This document shows positions 6,942 through 14,669 of a stretch of 29,463 nt of DNA, piece after piece. The translations under genes were made by a program, and so were the position numbers. The notes under the pieces were generated by a model, which was not told the DNA's origin, did no database searches, and was given only the letters and a program-made list of their open reading frames with translations. Numbering within the stretch: the stretch's first letter is position 1; every line of letters begins with the position of its first letter. Location of the stretch: contig JAZNIT010000031.1 in assembly GCA_045577615.1 (NCBI GenBank), forward strand, positions 1 to 29,463. Direction: 5' to 3'. Source of the stretch: RGIG2206 sp045577615. GTDB lineage: Bacteria; Bacillota; Clostridia; Oscillospirales; Acutalibacteraceae.

Positions 6942-7798
6942 AATTAGTAATGTTTACAAACTTTGCCAAGATTGATACTGCTGAGGCTGTTAAGCTGATT
7001 GCCGAGGCAGGCTTTGACGCCGTTGACCTTTCACTTTTTCGTATGAATAACGAGGGTGACGCTCTTGCAGGCGACGATTATAAAGCAGAGGTCGAGCGCA
7101 TTCGCGCCGCTGCCGAGGAGTGCGGTATGACCTTTGAGCAGGCTCACGCTCCTTTCAGATTTAAAAATCAGGCCGATTATGAGGGGGAGGTTTTGCCTCT
7201 TACCCTGCGAGCCATTGAAATTGCAGGAATGTTGGGTGTTAAGACTATGGTTGTGCATCCCATTCATTACGGCGATTACCGCAAAAGCAAGGACGAAATG
7301 CGTCAAAAGAGCGTTGCTTATTACCGCGCTCTTATCCCCTATTGTGAAAAATACGGGGTTAAGGTTGCCTTTGAAAATATGTGGCAATGCAACGAGTTTA
7401 CAAGAAATATTGAGGATGACACCTGCTCAAGCGCCGAGGAGTTTGCATCCTGGTTTGACGAAATTAACAGCCACTGGATTACCGGCTGTCTTGACCTTGG
7501 CCACTGCCCCATTGTAGGCAGAAGCACAGGTGATTTTATCCGCCATATTGGTGCTGACCGCATTGGTTGCCTGCATGTGCACGACAACGACTTTTTGCAC
7601 GACAGCCACACTCAGCCCTATTTCGGCAAGATGGATTGGGACGACATAACCGCCGCTCTTAAGGAGGTTGGTTATAAAGGTAACTTTACCTATGAAACCG
7701 ACACCTTTTTGTCCCGTTTGCCCCAAGAACTGTGGCTTGACGGACTGAAATTCCAAGAGCGTATCGGCCGCCACTTGATTAAAAAGATTGAAGGATAA
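6938..7798 (+). CDS. Sugar phosphate isomerase/epimerase, xylose isomerase-like TIM barrel
   Basis: This 286-residue protein has the pattern of the AP-endonuclease-2/xylose-isomerase-like barrel: an N-terminal strand with MFTNFAKID, GFDAVDLSL, then metal-ligand segments VVHPIHYG, VAFENMW, CLDLGHCPI, LHVHDND and the terminal Glu in YETD. These spots usually bind a divalent metal and a keto- or aldo-sugar. The exact reaction in this family cannot be read from sequence. It is translationally coupled to the SGNH hydrolase and is last in the operon. A strong hairpin within the 107-bp repeat begins four bases after its stop and probably ends the transcript. Confidence 0.85.
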   Translation: MKLVMFTNFAKIDTAEAVKLIAEAGFDAVDLSLFRMNNEGDALAGDDYKAEVERIRAAAEECGMTFEQAHAPFRFKNQADYEGEVLPLTLRAIEIAGMLGVKTMVVHPIHYGDYRKSKDEMRQKSVAYYRALIPYCEKYGVKVAFENMWQCNEFTRNIEDDTCSSAEEFASWFDEINSHWITGCLDLGHCPIVGRSTGDFIRHIGADRIGCLHVHDNDFLHDSHTQPYFGKMDWDDITAALKEVGYKGNFTYETDTFLSRLPQELWLDGLKFQERIGRHLIKKIEG

Positions 7799-7801
7799 AT
7801 A

Positions 7802-7908
7802 AAAAGGCAAAACACCGCAGTAACGCTGTCGCGTACTGCGGTGTTTTAACGCATTGGTCTGCAAAAAGTCGCTGTTTTAGGCGAATTATCCCTAACCACA
7901 GCTCCCTT
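7802..7908. repeat. 107-bp dispersed repeat, copy 1 (also a terminator-like hairpin)
   Basis: Identical to 21479-21585 except for one base (G at 7817, T at 21494). The left part holds a 14-bp stem (AAAACACCGCAGTA and its complement at 7809-7847). The right end reads TCCCTAACCACAGCTCCCT. It follows the isomerase stop directly and may end that operon. Confidence 0.9.
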
Positions 7909-7922
7909 TATCTGTTTCATTT

Positions 7923-8345
7923 TTATATCTCCTTATACACGTCAATGTGGGGCTTGCCCTCGGCGGTATATTCGCCACTGCACTGAATGTAGCCCAGTGA
8001 CTTATAAAAGCCAAGCGCCTGCACCTGTGAGCCGATGGTGATTTTTTTGCCGCCCATAGATTTTGCGGCATCCTCTGCCTCGGCAATAACCTTGGCACCA
8101 AGGCCACGCTTGCGGCAATCCTTTTTAACGGCCACGCGACCGATGTGAAATACGCCGTCGCCCTCGTCAATCATACGGCAGGTGGCAAGAGGCTGCTCAT
8201 CCTCAAACAAAACAAAGTGGTAGGCCTTGCCGACCTGGTCAAATTGGTCAAACTCTTCACAAAAGCCCTGCTCCTTCACAAAAACCTCAAGACGAAGGTC
8301 AGAGGCCGCTTGGGGCAGGGTGTTGCTCATTTCAAAACAAATCAT
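7923..8345 (-). CDS. GNAT family N-acetyltransferase
   Basis: A 140-residue protein of the compact GNAT fold. RVAVKKDCRKRGLGAKVIAE (about residues 69-88) is motif A, with the R-x-x-G-x-G/A pyrophosphate loop that binds acetyl-CoA. ALGFYKSLGY (about 110-119) is the usual motif B. The N-terminus (LRLEVFVKEQGFCEEFDQFD) resembles the ElaA/YjcF type, whose substrates are not settled. Its ATG overlaps the stop of the radical SAM gene (ATGA), and GCGAGGGA precedes it, so it is the last gene of a three-gene operon. The 107-bp repeat lies just beyond its stop. Confidence 0.85.
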   Translation of the reverse strand: MICFEMSNTLPQAASDLRLEVFVKEQGFCEEFDQFDQVGKAYHFVLFEDEQPLATCRMIDEGDGVFHIGRVAVKKDCRKRGLGAKVIAEAEDAAKSMGGKKITIGSQVQALGFYKSLGYIQCSGEYTAEGKPHIDVYKEI

Positions 8346-9214
8346 ATAATCCCTCGCTTTTTTAGCTCATGGTCAATGGCGCCCATAACGCCTTTTTTGT
8401 CGCCGCTCCAGGTGGGAGCAACCAAAAGCCGCTTGTCCCCATCACCCGTCATACGGTGCACCACCGTATCGGCATTAAGGCACTCCAGTGCATCGCAAAG
8501 CAGATTTATATATTCCACCTTGCCAAGGGGAGTGTACTCGCCTGCCTCATAGGACGAATGAAGCCGTGTGCCTTTAAGCACGTGCAGCAGGGATATTTTA
8601 ATGCCACCTGCCGTTTGGGCAATAAGCTTTGCGGTGGCGCATATATCCTCTTTGGTTTGGTTGGGCAGACCGATAATCATATGAGTGATAATTTCAAGCC
8701 CTGCCTCTTTAAGCCGACGGCAGGCGTCAATATAAGTGGCGGTGTCATAGCCGCGGTTAAACTCGCGTGCGATGTTATCGTCGGCTGTCTGAAGCCCAAG
8801 TTCTACGTAAACGGGCTTGATTTTGTTGATGTGGGTAAGCCCCTCAATCACCTTGTCGGGCAGACAATCGGGTCGGGTGGCCACCGACAGTGCGACGGCA
8901 TCCTCACGCATAGCGGCCGCCTTCATTCGGCAAAACAGGGCGTCGGTGTCACCGTGGGTGGCGGTGTAGGACTGAAAATAGGGGATAAACTTGCCGTTGG
9001 CGCACTTTTTGATAACCCGCAGCTTGGCGGCATCAAGCTGCGCGTTGATGTCCCCCAGAGCCTCGGCAAAATTGCCCGATCCCTCGGCGCAAAAGGAGCA
9101 ACCTCCCACACCGCAGGTGCCATCCCGATTGGGGCAGGTGACGCCACCTGCAACGCTCAGTCGGTAAACCTTACAGCCGAATTTGCTTTGCCAATAATCG
9201 TTTGCTTTTATCAT
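8342..9214 (-). CDS. Radical SAM protein, YhcC/TIGR01212 type
   Basis: A 290-residue protein when started at the ATG at 9214 (MIKANDYW). A longer upstream start is unlikely because this ATG overlaps the previous stop by ATGA. The cluster motif is CPNRDGTCGVGGCSFC near residues 29-44, giving the Cys spacing seen in E. coli YhcC for the [4Fe-4S] cluster that cleaves S-adenosylmethionine. An additional Cys lies inside the motif (CGVGG). Further family landmarks are YFQSYTATHGD, VYVELGLQT, NRGYD and THMIIGLPNQT. The molecular role of this family is unsettled. It lies between an inositol monophosphatase-like gene and a GNAT gene. Confidence 0.9.
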   Translation of the reverse strand: MIKANDYWQSKFGCKVYRLSVAGGVTCPNRDGTCGVGGCSFCAEGSGNFAEALGDINAQLDAAKLRVIKKCANGKFIPYFQSYTATHGDTDALFCRMKAAAMREDAVALSVATRPDCLPDKVIEGLTHINKIKPVYVELGLQTADDNIAREFNRGYDTATYIDACRRLKEAGLEIITHMIIGLPNQTKEDICATAKLIAQTAGGIKISLLHVLKGTRLHSSYEAGEYTPLGKVEYINLLCDALECLNADTVVHRMTGDGDKRLLVAPTWSGDKKGVMGAIDHELKKRGII

Positions 9215-9984
9215 TGGTTGCGGCTGATGAATTGATCGACGGCCTCGGGGCTGCCTGCCACAACGCCGCATTGCTTGCTGAAATCAAGGGGAGTGCCGTC
9301 GGGCTGCACAATTTTAGCCCCTGCCTCTTGGCAAATAAGAGAGCCTGCGGCAAAATCCCAAGGTGACAGGGTCAGCTCAAAGAAAAGGTCGGCGCGACCG
9401 CTTGCAATCCAGGCAAGGTCGGTGGCGGCAGAGCCGCTGCGACGCAAATCCTTGCAAGATTTAAGACAGTCGGTGGCAATGCTCATAGTTTTGTCGGCAA
9501 GCTCGGGGTAATAGGGGGAGGTGCCAAAAAGCACCAGCGCATCTTTAAATTTGCGGTCGCTTGCCTTTATAAGGCTGCCGTTGAGTTTGGCGCCCTTGCC
9601 AAGCTCGGCAGTAAAGTATTCGTTGGTATAGGGGTTGCATATAACGCCTGCAACCACCTGCTTGTCGTGAAGCAGGGCGATGGAGATGGCGCTGCACTTG
9701 TAATCATACATAAAGTTGCAGGTGCCGTCGATGGGGTCAACGATAAAGCAGTCGCCCATAGGCAATTCTGACTGCTCAATATCCTCTTCACCGATGAATT
9801 TTGCTTCGGGCATAATTTCCCAAAGGTGGCTCTTGATATATTTTTGCACCTTAACGTCATACTCGGTAACAAAGTTGCCGTGGCCCTCTTTTTGGTCAAC
9901 GTCCATATTACGCTTGGCGTCAAGCACAATGCGGGCGGCACCCTGTGCCACGCGGTTAAGCTTGTGAGAAAGGGAAAAATCCAT
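9211..9984 (-). CDS. Inositol monophosphatase family protein
   Basis: A 257-residue Mg2+-dependent phosphatase of the SuhB/IMPase superfamily. The metal and substrate motifs are all present: FIGEED (about 63-68), DPIDGTCNF (about 82-90) and WDFAAGSLI (about 209-217). Possible substrates are inositol phosphates, nucleotide bisphosphates or sugar phosphates; the motifs do not decide. The second in-frame ATG (9984) is preferred to the one at 9993, since AAGGAG at 9994-9999 touches the first and lies nine bases from the second. It is the first gene of the operon with the radical SAM and GNAT genes and has a strong promoter. Confidence 0.9.
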   Translation of the reverse strand: MDFSLSHKLNRVAQGAARIVLDAKRNMDVDQKEGHGNFVTEYDVKVQKYIKSHLWEIMPEAKFIGEEDIEQSELPMGDCFIVDPIDGTCNFMYDYKCSAISIALLHDKQVVAGVICNPYTNEYFTAELGKGAKLNGSLIKASDRKFKDALVLFGTSPYYPELADKTMSIATDCLKSCKDLRRSGSAATDLAWIASGRADLFFELTLSPWDFAAGSLICQEAGAKIVQPDGTPLDFSKQCGVVAGSPEAVDQFISRNQ

Positions 9985-10007
9985 CAAAATCATCTCCTTA
10001 CGGTCAT

Positions 10008-10036
10008 ATTATAAACCATTCAGAAAAATATTTCAA
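10008..10036 (-). promoter_or_regulatory. Promoter of the IMPase/radical SAM/GNAT operon
   Basis: On the minus strand: TTGAAA (complement at 10031-10036), 17-bp spacer, TATAAT (complement at 10008-10013). This is a near-consensus sigma-A promoter. Confidence 0.8.
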
Positions 10037-10042
10037 CTATAC

Positions 10043-10071
10043 TTGTAATGATAAAGAAGGTGTGTTAAAAT
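10043..10071 (+). promoter_or_regulatory. Promoter of the aldose epimerase gene
   Basis: TTGTAA at 10043-10048, 17-bp spacer, TAAAAT at 10066-10071. GGGGGATT follows and ATG is at 10095. It is divergent from the IMPase promoter. Confidence 0.6.
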
Positions 10072-10094
10072 TTTAAAAAAGGGGGATTTAACCT

Positions 10095-10952
10095 ATGAGA
10101 TATACACTTTCAAAAGGCAGAGCATTTGCCGAGATAGATACTCGCGGTGGCGAGCTTGTGACCTTCCGCCTTGACGGCAAGGATATTTTGTGGACGGGGG
10201 ACACCAACTTTTGGGCAGGTCATTCGCCCCTGCTTTTTCCCTTCTGCAGCGGCCTTAAGGACGGCACCGTAAAATTTGAGGGCAAGCCCTACTCCATCGG
10301 TAAGCACGGCTTTATCCGCTTTATGGAGTTCACCCTTGACGTGATAGAGGATGACCGCATTGAGCTTTCGGCACAGTTTACCGACGAAACTCTGGCACAG
10401 TACCCCTACAAATTCAAGGTAACTGCCATTCATAAAATCAGTGACGAGGGATTTTCCTCTCACTTTAAAGTCACCAACCTTGATAGCCGCCCCATGCCCT
10501 ATTGCATCGGTGGTCATCCCGGCTTTTGCACCGGCAACGTTGAGGGCTGGCGCCTTGAAATGCCCGAGGATGAGGGCGCAACCCTTTACCGTGTGAACGA
10601 GCAGGGGCTTGCCTCTCTCGATTGCTATGACGAGCGCAAAATGGCCGCCAAATTTGATTTGCACTACTCCGACTTTGAAAAGGATGCATTTGTGGTGGTT
10701 GAGCCCAAGTCAAAGGCTGTGCGCCTTATCAACAAGCAAAGCGGCAAGGGTATAGAAATGGATATCAGCGATTTCAACGTTTTCGCCGTATGGACCGTCT
10801 ATAAAGAGGGTTCACCCTACGTCTGCCTCGAGCCTTGGAACGGAATGCCTGCCTACGACACCGAAACGGGCAATTTTGAGGACAAGCCTTACGTTGTCAC
10901 CCTTGCATCGGGCGAAAGCAACACCGTGGGCTATACCGTAAAAGAACTTTAA
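10095..10952 (+). CDS. Aldose 1-epimerase family protein (LacX type)
   Basis: A 285-residue galactose mutarotase-like beta-supersandwich. Landmarks: RGGELVTFRLDGKDILWTGD near the start, GHSPLLFPFCSGLKDG (about 42-57), KHGFIRFMEF with the catalytic-site His-Gly (about 73-82), GGHPGFC with a second conserved His (about 139-145) and a late acidic segment CLEPWNGMPAYD. This matches the LacX subgroup, which interconverts anomers of hexoses or their phosphates. The substrate is not known. It is monocistronic or reads into a leader region; there is no close partner upstream. The sugar theme is shared with the NagA/ROK chimera downstream. Confidence 0.9.
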   Translation: MRYTLSKGRAFAEIDTRGGELVTFRLDGKDILWTGDTNFWAGHSPLLFPFCSGLKDGTVKFEGKPYSIGKHGFIRFMEFTLDVIEDDRIELSAQFTDETLAQYPYKFKVTAIHKISDEGFSSHFKVTNLDSRPMPYCIGGHPGFCTGNVEGWRLEMPEDEGATLYRVNEQGLASLDCYDERKMAAKFDLHYSDFEKDAFVVVEPKSKAVRLINKQSGKGIEMDISDFNVFAVWTVYKEGSPYVCLEPWNGMPAYDTETGNFEDKPYVVTLASGESNTVGYTVKEL

Positions 10953-10962
10953 TTAACCATCG

Positions 10963-10994
10963 GCGCCCCGCCGCATATGATATAATAGGGGCGC
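10963..10994 (+). promoter_or_regulatory. Extended -10 promoter framed by an inverted repeat
   Basis: TGATATAAT (TATAAT at 10981-10986 with TGn) lies between GCGCCCC (10963-10969) and GGGGCGC (10988-10994). The arms are perfectly complementary and bracket the -10, so they could form an operator. It would start a transcript toward the NagA-ROK ORF. Confidence 0.5.
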
Positions 10995-11010
10995 AACGGG
11001 TACCCATAAA

Positions 11011-11050
11011 TATCGGTGGCAATTGCGCCGTTGTCTGCAAAATTGCCGAT
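11011..11050 (+). promoter_or_regulatory. Leader hairpin
   Basis: TATCGG..GCAATT pairs with AATTGCCGAT across about 16 bases, with a two-base bulge. It lies between the promoter at 10978-10986 and the terminator at 11067-11105, so it could be part of an attenuator. No known riboswitch was recognised. Confidence 0.35.
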
Positions 11051-11066
11051 AAGCCCCTTTTATATA

Positions 11067-11108
11067 AAAGCACTCTCCGCAGCCTTGAGGAGAGTGCTTT
11101 GTTTTGAT
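11067..11108 (+). terminator. Intrinsic terminator between epimerase and NagA-ROK ORF
   Basis: A 12-bp stem (AAAGCACTCTCC and complement at 89-100 of that line) with a ten-base loop and then GTTTTGATTTTT. It ends the epimerase transcript or acts as an attenuator for the next gene. Confidence 0.75.
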
Positions 11109-11205
11109 TTTTGTCCAAATACATATGGATAATAACCGAATGTCCATTGATTTTGAATTTCGAGATGGTAAAATTAAAGCATATAAAACCTATTCGGAGG
11201 CTTTT

Positions 11206-12405
11206 ATGAAGGCTATAATTAACGGAAAAATAATCCTTAAAGACCAAATTGCAGAAAACTCAGTTTTGCTTTTTGATAATAAGATTGAGGGTGTTTTCCC
11301 TGCCGATCAACTTCCTGCAGATGCCGAAATTATCGACGCCAAGGGCGGCTTCGTTGCCCCCGGCCTTATAGATTTGCACATCCACGGCTATCTTGGCAAG
11401 GACGTTTGTGACGGTGAGGAGGATAGCATTCGTACTATGGCGCAGGGCCTTGTTGCCAACGGCGTAACAGGCTTTTTGCCCACCACTATGACCGAGGATA
11501 TGGCGGTCATCCGCAAGGCGCTCAACGTCTGCCGCAGCCTTAAGGAGCAAATCAAAACCTGGCAGGGCAGCACCATTTTAGGCTGTCACGCCGAGGGCCC
11601 CTTTATCAGCGAGAGCAAAAAGGGTGCACAGGATGCCAAGTATATCCTCAAGCCGGACGCCGCATTTGTTAAAGAGTTTGCCGATATAATCAGCATCATC
11701 ACTCTTGCCCCCGAAACCGATACCGAGGATTTTGACAAGCGCGTCAAAAATATGTATATCGACGTAGCCAAAGAAATCGGCGAAAATATTCCCATCGAGG
11801 TTGCCAACGACGGTGACGTTACCGCCCTTGCAGGCGCTATGGATTTGAACGACAACTCGGTGCTCGGTGTTGCAATGGGTACCTCTGAGGCAGGAGGCTA
11901 CGTTGACCCTCAGGGCAACATCACAGGCTGGCTTAACGAGTTGGCATTCGTACCCGTAGACTACTGCGCCGATGCAATGGTAGACGAGTGGTCGGGTGAT
12001 TTCGGCTGCGGCGTTAAGTATTTCTCACAAGACGGTGTAATCAAGCTTGCCCCCTTTGCAGGTATTGAGCTTGACGAAAAGCTTTCTCCTGCAGAAAAGC
12101 TAAAGGTTGTGCAAAATCTTATGAAGGATGGGGATGAGCGCGCCGCCGCAATTTATGACACCATCGGTGCATATTTCGGCTATGCCATCGCCTTCTATAC
12201 CGAATTTTACGACATCAAGCACGTGCTTATTATGGGCCGCGTAACCTCGGGTGAGGGTGGTGTAATTCTTCTTGAAAGAGCGCAAGAGGTACTTGATAAG
12301 GAGTTCCCTGAACTTGCAAAGAAGATCACACTTCACATCCCCGACGAAAACTCACGCAGGGTTGGGCAGTCGGTAGCCGCCGCAAGTCTTCCGAAATTGA
12401 ATTAA
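11206..12405 (+). CDS. In-frame chimera: N-terminal half of NagA joined to C-terminal half of a ROK sugar-kinase homologue
   Basis: A 399-residue ORF, start ATG 11206 with CGGAGG five bases upstream (an upstream TTG in frame is ignored). Residues 1 to about 170 read as N-acetylglucosamine-6-phosphate deacetylase: GLIDLHIHG with the HxH metal motif (58-60), GVTGFLPTT and CHAEGPFIS with the metal-binding Glu (about 130). From about residue 173 the sequence becomes a ROK protein: IEVANDGDVTALAGAM (197-212; the ROK catalytic-Asp region), GVAMGTSEAGGY, then DEWSGDFGCGVKYFSQ, GDERAAAIYDTIG and VLIMGRVTSGEGG. Lost are the later NagA His and Asp residues needed for deacetylation, and the ROK ATP-binding N-lobe (DxGxT). 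Neither activity is expected. It most likely arose by deletion between adjacent nagA and ROK genes; a misassembly is also possible. Confidence 0.85.
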   Translation: MKAIINGKIILKDQIAENSVLLFDNKIEGVFPADQLPADAEIIDAKGGFVAPGLIDLHIHGYLGKDVCDGEEDSIRTMAQGLVANGVTGFLPTTMTEDMAVIRKALNVCRSLKEQIKTWQGSTILGCHAEGPFISESKKGAQDAKYILKPDAAFVKEFADIISIITLAPETDTEDFDKRVKNMYIDVAKEIGENIPIEVANDGDVTALAGAMDLNDNSVLGVAMGTSEAGGYVDPQGNITGWLNELAFVPVDYCADAMVDEWSGDFGCGVKYFSQDGVIKLAPFAGIELDEKLSPAEKLKVVQNLMKDGDERAAAIYDTIGAYFGYAIAFYTEFYDIKHVLIMGRVTSGEGGVILLERAQEVLDKEFPELAKKITLHIPDENSRRVGQSVAAASLPKLN

Positions 12406-12409
12406 AACT

Positions 12410-12446
12410 GAAAGTCGTTCTTTTGAAGAACGGCTTTCTTGATTTT
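12410..12446 (+). terminator. Intrinsic terminator after the NagA-ROK ORF
   Basis: GAAAGTCGTTCTT pairs with AAGAACGGCTTTC (one G-T pair) and is followed by TTGATTTTT. The T-run overlaps the -35 of the next promoter. Confidence 0.8.
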
Positions 12447-12467
12447 TATAAAACGGTATGGTATAAT
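12439..12467 (+). promoter_or_regulatory. Promoter of the LRR surface protein gene
   Basis: TTGATT at 12439-12444, 17-bp spacer, TATAAT at 12462-12467. Start codon at 12500. Confidence 0.65.
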
Positions 12468-12499
12468 TGCGTCAAGAAATTACGAAAGGCTTGACATAA

Positions 12500-13147
12500 A
12501 TGAAAAAATTATTATCCGTTGCGCTATGTCTTGTTATGATATTCTCGGCATTTGCCACGCTTGCAGTCACCGCAAGCGCAGAGCCTAACGAGGTTACAGA
12601 AGATGAGTATTTTACTGAAGGCGATTATACCTATTGTGTGCTGGGCACCGAAGCCGCTATTGTGGACTATTCGGGTGAGGGCGGAGAAATCGTCATCCCA
12701 TCAAAATTTGGGGAATATACGGTAACAACTATTGGCAGCAACGCCTTTAAAAAGTACGGCTCTTATTTCACAAGAATAACCTTTCCCGAGAGTCTTAAGG
12801 TCATCTGTGAGAATGCCTTTTCTTACGAATCCAAGCTTGTAAGAGTTTATCTTCCCGCCGACTTGCAGATCGTAGGCAGAGATGCCTTTAAGGGCTGCAC
12901 AGCACTTAAGGATGTATTCTACAGCGGCTCTTCAACCGACAGAGAAAGGCTTTCAATCGGCGCAGAAAACAAAAGTCTGACCGATGCAGCATGGCATTAT
13001 AACTACACAAAGGATGCCTATAAAGGCGCTCCCAACGCAGCCGAAAAAACCTCAAACGGCTGGATTTGGGTTGTAGTTGCAGTTGCAATTTTGGCCGCAG
13101 GCGGAGCAACCCTGTTTATCATCAAAAAGAAAACGGCCAAAGAATAA
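12500..13147 (+). CDS. BspA-like leucine-rich-repeat membrane-anchored surface protein
   Basis: A 215-residue exported protein. A signal peptide (MKKLLSVALCLVMIFSAFATLAVTASA) leads into a short BspA-like (LRR_5) solenoid of about three repeats. These are recognised by the spacing of phrases such as VTTIGSNAFKKYG, LKVICENAFSY and LQIVGRDAFKGC, each with the typical I..xAF core. A linker follows, then a C-terminal transmembrane helix (about 190-208, WIWVVVAVAILAAGGATLFII) and a Lys-rich tail, so it is held in the membrane with the repeats outside. Such proteins often bind host or bacterial partners; no specific partner is evident. It has its own promoter and a terminator follows. Confidence 0.85.
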   Translation: MKKLLSVALCLVMIFSAFATLAVTASAEPNEVTEDEYFTEGDYTYCVLGTEAAIVDYSGEGGEIVIPSKFGEYTVTTIGSNAFKKYGSYFTRITFPESLKVICENAFSYESKLVRVYLPADLQIVGRDAFKGCTALKDVFYSGSSTDRERLSIGAENKSLTDAAWHYNYTKDAYKGAPNAAEKTSNGWIWVVVAVAILAAGGATLFIIKKKTAKE

Positions 13148-13155
13148 TTGAGCAC

Positions 13156-13184
13156 AAAAAAGCCTCCCTTAGGGAGGTTTTTTT
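13156..13184 (+). terminator. Intrinsic terminator of the LRR gene
   Basis: AAGCCTCCC pairs with GGGAGGTTT around a three-base loop, then TTTTTT. Confidence 0.85.
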
Positions 13185-13212
13185 GTGGCTGTGACAACAC
13201 AAAGGAGCCTTA

Positions 13213-13237
13213 GATTCTTCGCTGCGCTCTTAATGAC
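13213..13237 (-). repeat. Half copy of the palindromic dispersed repeat
   Basis: Its reverse complement matches 23 of 25 bases of 873-898 (GTCATT..GAGCGCAGCGAAGAATC). The second arm of the palindrome is missing here. Confidence 0.7.
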
Positions 13238-13341
13238 GGCGCTTCTTTCGTGGCGTCGAGAACGCCGCCCCCTACAACCGTTGCTGTGCAGGATGGTTTC
13301 TGCTAAAAAATTTTAATTGTTATTCATTTTTTTCTTGAAAA

Positions 13342-13368
13342 TTGACACAAACTATTGTAGAATATATC
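13342..13368 (+). promoter_or_regulatory. Promoter of the CofE-like/GMP synthase pair
   Basis: A consensus TTGACA at 13342-13347 with TATATC at 13363-13368 (15-bp spacer) or a -10 two bases later. It is the only plausible promoter before the gene at 13449. Confidence 0.5.
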
Positions 13369-13448
13369 TGTTAAATTATTCGAAGGATGGCGGCCTTTGC
13401 TTTTTCACATTTTTATCCGCCAAATTATGGAAGGACAGTGTTGTTTTT

Positions 13449-14645
13449 ATGTCAAACGAACGCAGAGTCGGCACAATTTCTATGGGCATTCGCTGCCCCA
13501 TCATCCGCCAGGGTGATAATCTTGCCGAAATAGTCGCAAACAGCGTTATCGAAGCCTCTCAAAGCGATGGCTTTGAGCTTCGCGACCGCGACGTTATCTC
13601 TATGACCGAGTCTATCGTTGCCCGTTCACAAGGCAACTATGCTACGGTCGATGCCATTGCCGCCGACGTTAAGGCTAAATTGGGCGGTGAAACCATTGGC
13701 GTTATCTTCCCAATTTTGTCACGCAACCGCTTTGCAATTTGCCTTAAGGGTATTGCAATGGGCGCCAAAAAGGTTGTACTTATGCTCAGCTACCCCTCTG
13801 ATGAGGTTGGTAACGAACTCGTAAGTCTGGACAAGCTTGACGAGGCAGGCGTTAACCCCTACTCCGACGTGCTCACTCTTGAGAAGTACCGTGAGCTTTT
13901 CGGTGTTAACAAGCACCCCTTCACCGGTGTTGACTACGTTGAGTATTACACCGACCTTGTTCGCAGCTGCGGTGCAGAGGTTGAAATCATTTTTGCCAAC
14001 AATCCCCGTGCTATCCTTGAGTATGCCGATTGCGTGCTCAACTGCGACATCCACACCAGAAAGCGCACCAAGCGCATTCTGCTTGAGGCAGGTGCCAAGG
14101 CTGTTTGCGGTCTTGACGACATCCTTAACGCTCCCGTTAACGGCAGCGGCTACAATGAGCGCTACGGCTTGCTTGGCTCTAACAAATCAACTGAGGACAG
14201 CATCAAACTTTTCCCCAAGGAGTGCAAGGATTTGGTGCTTGACGTTCAAAAACGCGTGCTGGAGGCTACCGGCAAACACGTTGAGGTTATGGTTTACGGC
14301 GACGGCGCCTTTAAGGATCCCCAGGGCAAAATCTGGGAGCTTGCCGACCCCGTTGTTTCACCCGCCTTTACCGACGGCCTTATTGGCACACCCAACGAGC
14401 TGAAGCTTAAATATCTTGCAGACAATGACTTTAGGGATTTGTCGGGCGAAGCTCTTAAAGAGGCTATCTCACAGAGCATCCGCGAAAAGCAAAGCAACCT
14501 TGTGGGCAATATGGCATCACAGGGCACCACTCCCCGTCAGCTGACCGACCTTATCGGCTCACTGTGCGACCTTACCAGCGGCTCAGGTGACAAGGGCACC
14601 CCCGTTGTTTTGGTACAGGGCTACTTTGACAACTACACCAACTGA
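13449..14645 (+). CDS. Coenzyme F420-0:L-glutamate ligase-like (CofE-family) protein
   Basis: A 398-residue protein starting at MSNERRVGTISMG. An in-frame upstream extension reads as random residues and is rejected; AAGGAC lies about 13 bases before the chosen ATG. Early residues (GTISMGIRCPIIRQGDNL, then RDRDVISMTESIVARSQGN at about 46-64) match the CofE fold, where the second stretch helps bind GTP/metal. Later parts include DCVLNCDIHTRKRTKRILLEAG and EVMVYGDGAFKDPQGKIWELADP. True CofE (about 250 residues) adds glutamate to F420-0 using GTP. Longer relatives occur in Firmicutes that are not known to make F420, so the real substrate is unknown. It is 24 bases upstream of the GMP synthase gene, in one operon. 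Confidence 0.8.
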   Translation: MSNERRVGTISMGIRCPIIRQGDNLAEIVANSVIEASQSDGFELRDRDVISMTESIVARSQGNYATVDAIAADVKAKLGGETIGVIFPILSRNRFAICLKGIAMGAKKVVLMLSYPSDEVGNELVSLDKLDEAGVNPYSDVLTLEKYRELFGVNKHPFTGVDYVEYYTDLVRSCGAEVEIIFANNPRAILEYADCVLNCDIHTRKRTKRILLEAGAKAVCGLDDILNAPVNGSGYNERYGLLGSNKSTEDSIKLFPKECKDLVLDVQKRVLEATGKHVEVMVYGDGAFKDPQGKIWELADPVVSPAFTDGLIGTPNELKLKYLADNDFRDLSGEALKEAISQSIREKQSNLVGNMASQGTTPRQLTDLIGSLCDLTSGSGDKGTPVVLVQGYFDNYTN

Positions 14646-14669
14646 TTTAGCTTTAGGGAGGTTTAAATT

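Larger units (their letters stand above)
13148..13448. other. 301-base gap: terminator, repeat debris, promoter and leader
   Basis: Holds the terminator at 13156-13184, a repeat half copy at 13213-13237, a second common repeat-like stretch (GGCGTCGAGAACGCCGCC, about 13253-13270), then the CofE-like gene's promoter and about 80 bases of leader. In the leader GGCGG can pair with CCGCC. No small gene was recognised. Confidence 0.6.

Noticed and set aside
11104..11205. Upstream in-frame extension of the NagA-ROK ORF from TTG
   Set aside because: It has no ribosome site and no family similarity, and it begins inside the terminator tail.
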